Positions 51,027-52,478 of a stretch of DNA of 52,478 nt are shown piece by piece. The notes under the pieces are model-generated. The model ran no database searches. It was given only the letters and a program-made list of their open reading frames with translations, and was not told the DNA's origin. Position 1 is the stretch's first letter, and every line of letters begins with the position of its first letter. The translations under genes and the position numbers were made by a program. Source of the stretch: RGIG8368 sp045540275 (GTDB lineage Bacteria; Verrucomicrobiota; Kiritimatiellia; RFP12; UBA1067); assembly GCA_045540275.1 (NCBI GenBank), contig JAZQGX010000069.1, positions 1-52,478 on the forward strand, written 5' to 3'.

Positions 51027-51789
51027 AAGCATAATTGTGCATTCCGCTGAAAATACGGGACAAATTGATCCAGGTCAAAGTCAGCACAATCATCGTCAGA
51101 CCCAGCGCAAGCATCGGGAAAACCAATTTGCGCTGTTCAGAGACCGGACGCTTCCAAAGATGGAAAGACGCCGCATAGACAAACCAGGTGGCCAACGACC
51201 ATAGTTCCTTGGGATCCCACGCCCAATAGGTTCCCCAGCAGTACTGCCCCCACACCGACCCCAGCAGCAGCCCCGCGGTCAGCAGGACGAATCCCACCGC
51301 CACCGACTCCCGAACCGCGGCGAACCGCATCGTGTCGAATTTTTTGCGCAGCGGCCATGCCATCAGCGTGGCACGGGCCAACAGCACGTATGCGGCAATG
51401 TAAGATCCGACGTGGGGAACGAAGAACGGACTTTGCAAAGCAGGAGGCAGCGGACGCAATGCCTCGGAAAAAACAAACCCGGCGGGGAACATGACCACGC
51501 ATCCGAGAATCGCATCCTGCCGCAGAGTGTCCAACCCGTAGCGGCGCGAGGTTAGAAGCGTAACCGGCGCGAAAACCGCCGCCATGCACAGGAAAAACTC
51601 GAAAAGGTTCTGCATCGGGGCGTGTCCCGATACGAGGGCGCGATAAATCAACCCGAACAGCGCCGTGATAAAACCGATCCACCAGAAAACCCGGGCATGG
51701 GAGCGGAAGTTGGCCGCAAGCGCTGTCAGCGCGAAGCATGAAAGCGTCGCGTAAATCAAGGCTCCCTGCATGGTGTATTTGATTTCCAT
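51025..51789 (-). CDS. ccsA: Cytochrome c biogenesis protein CcsA/ResC-like
   Basis: 254 residues from ATG 51789 (GGAG upstream). An integral membrane protein with about eight helices. The haem-handling WWD motif is present as WGTYWAWDPKELWSL (about 190-204), and conserved His are in GHAPMQNLFEFF, FVPHVGSY and ASFHLWKR. CcsA with CcsB (system II) moves haem to the outside and attaches it to apocytochrome c. The CcsB partner is not in the window. It lies 13 bases after the holB-like gene and converges with the siroheme decarboxylase gene, ending two bases from its stop. Confidence 0.9.
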   Translation of the reverse strand: MEIKYTMQGALIYATLSCFALTALAANFRSHARVFWWIGFITALFGLIYRALVSGHAPMQNLFEFFLCMAAVFAPVTLLTSRRYGLDTLRQDAILGCVVMFPAGFVFSEALRPLPPALQSPFFVPHVGSYIAAYVLLARATLMAWPLRKKFDTMRFAAVRESVAVGFVLLTAGLLLGSVWGQYCWGTYWAWDPKELWSLATWFVYAASFHLWKRPVSEQRKLVFPMLALGLTMIVLTLTWINLSRIFSGMHNYA

Positions 51790-51802
51790 CGGACAAGCTC
51801 CG

Positions 51803-52478
51803 TCAGACCCCGTGGCGCAACCGGTCCATCGCATAACCGATTACGCCTTCCTCGGTCATGTTAAGATCGAACTGCTCCTGCATTTTTTCAACGGTCTGCA
51901 GGTTTCTGATCGCCTGATCCAGTGTCAGTTTTTCCGCTCTCGGCTGCAGAATGCCGGCGCGAGAACTTTTTGACAGGACCGACTGCGGCCCCCCGGCCGT
52001 CAGGACCATCAAATCGCGGAACCATCCGTAGAGCATCATCACCAGTGCCTTTCGATGCTCTCGATAGCGTGAACTCACCTTGGCTTCGGAAACATCGCGC
52101 GAATCCTTTACTCCGCCGTCGTCCGCATCGCCGGACTCTTCCGACTCCACCTCACGCGCCGCGATCGACTTTAAATCCTGCAACACTTCAGTCAGCAGAT
52201 TGGCGGCGATCAGACGATCCATAACGGTGCCGAGATGGCGGGAAGAGAGAATATCCTCGATTCGCTCGCGGAACTCCATCGGCAGATCGGGCGTCCCGGA
52301 CAGATCCAGACGCTGACATCTTGAAATCACCGTCGGCAGCAGATGCTGGACGGAATCGGAAAGCAAAATGAAGAGAGTCTTTGCACCGGGCTCTTCCAGG
52401 GTTTTGAGAAACGCATTCGCCGCCTCCGAACTTAGGCGATCGGCACCGGCGATCACGCAGGACTTCCACCCTCCTGCA
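51803..52478 (-). CDS. holB: DNA polymerase III delta' subunit (HolB-like), 5' end outside window
   Basis: The reading frame is open to the window edge (225 codons seen). A GTG at 52456 is not the true start, since the family sequence continues upstream (GGWKSCVIAGADRLSSEAANAFLKTLEEP spans it in two pieces around the GTG). The visible part has the delta' core ADRLSSEAANAFLKTLEEPG and SRCQRLDL (SRC motif of clamp loader subunits), then a helical C-terminal domain. Delta' helps open the sliding clamp. The Walker A and zinc regions lie outside the window. A Ser/Glu/Asp-rich stretch (VESEESGDADDGG) is an unusual insert in the helical part. Confidence 0.85.
   Translation of the reverse strand, partial: AGGWKSCVIAGADRLSSEAANAFLKTLEEPGAKTLFILLSDSVQHLLPTVISRCQRLDLSGTPDLPMEFRERIEDILSSRHLGTVMDRLIAANLLTEVLQDLKSIAAREVESEESGDADDGGVKDSRDVSEAKVSSRYREHRKALVMMLYGWFRDLMVLTAGGPQSVLSKSSRAGILQPRAEKLTLDQAIRNLQTVEKMQEQFDLNMTEEGVIGYAMDRLRHGV

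Overview
The window reads as chromosomal DNA of a Gram-negative bacterium of the PVC group, most likely Kiritimatiellota or a close Verrucomicrobia/Lentisphaerae relative. This placement is inferred from gene content, not from a marker-gene search. Supporting signs are a pseudopilin set resembling the Verru_Chthon cassette, an operon joining ExbB and two ExbD proteins to a TonB-like protein with a toroid domain, a short AlaRS without the C-terminal domain, a Lys/Ala-rich histone-H1-like protein, a fused siroheme decarboxylase, and large secreted proteins with InlB-type repeats. An M60 metallopeptidase and a beta-galactosidase-like protein suggest a host- or glycan-associated life. Almost everything is on the minus strand; only three genes are on the plus strand.

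Layout, in coordinate order. 1-940: the 5' part of a secreted protein with an EF-hand loop, then a 324-base stretch with two arrays of 8-bp repeats, then tRNA-Ser(UGA) with its own promoter. 940-14131: one long minus-strand operon starting at a promoter near 14175-14203: gltA, cmk, a GspF-type platform protein, seven type IV pilin-like proteins, a very large GspK/PilX-like protein and a secreted beta-galactosidase-like protein without a catalytic barrel. No secretion ATPase or secretin is present. 14233-19529: a surface module of a 1012-residue secreted repeat protein followed by an M60 mucinase-type peptidase. 19661-22532: rpsL, rpsG and alaS, with hairpin terminators after rpsG and after alaS.

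22630-33861: a compact run of twelve genes with tiny gaps or overlaps, headed by a near-leaderless promoter: a 1041-residue TPR protein, a small periplasmic repeat protein, ExbB, two ExbD, a TonB-like toroid protein, two paralogous lipoproteins, xseB, an LRR lipoprotein, pgpA and an N-acetylmuramoyl-L-alanine amidase. This looks like an energised envelope machine combined with cell-wall and lipid functions, and it is the best candidate here for an undescribed system.

33927-46896: metabolism and housekeeping: pgi-gdhA (own promoter and terminator), a plus-strand alginate-export-like outer-membrane protein, the RNA helicase hrpA, a Tat-exported Gfo/Idh/MocA oxidoreductase, the ABC-F factor ettA, and ackA. 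47012-52478: a plus-strand secreted protein of unknown function, a histone-H1-like gene, a fused AhbA/AhbB siroheme decarboxylase facing ccsA (haem synthesis and cytochrome c assembly), and the end of a holB-like gene that runs out of the window.

Several promoters share one pattern: TTGnnn, a 17-base spacer and a TAnnnT -10 box. Ribosome binding sites are of the ordinary GGAG type for most genes. I see no CRISPR array, insertion sequence, phage gene or rRNA.
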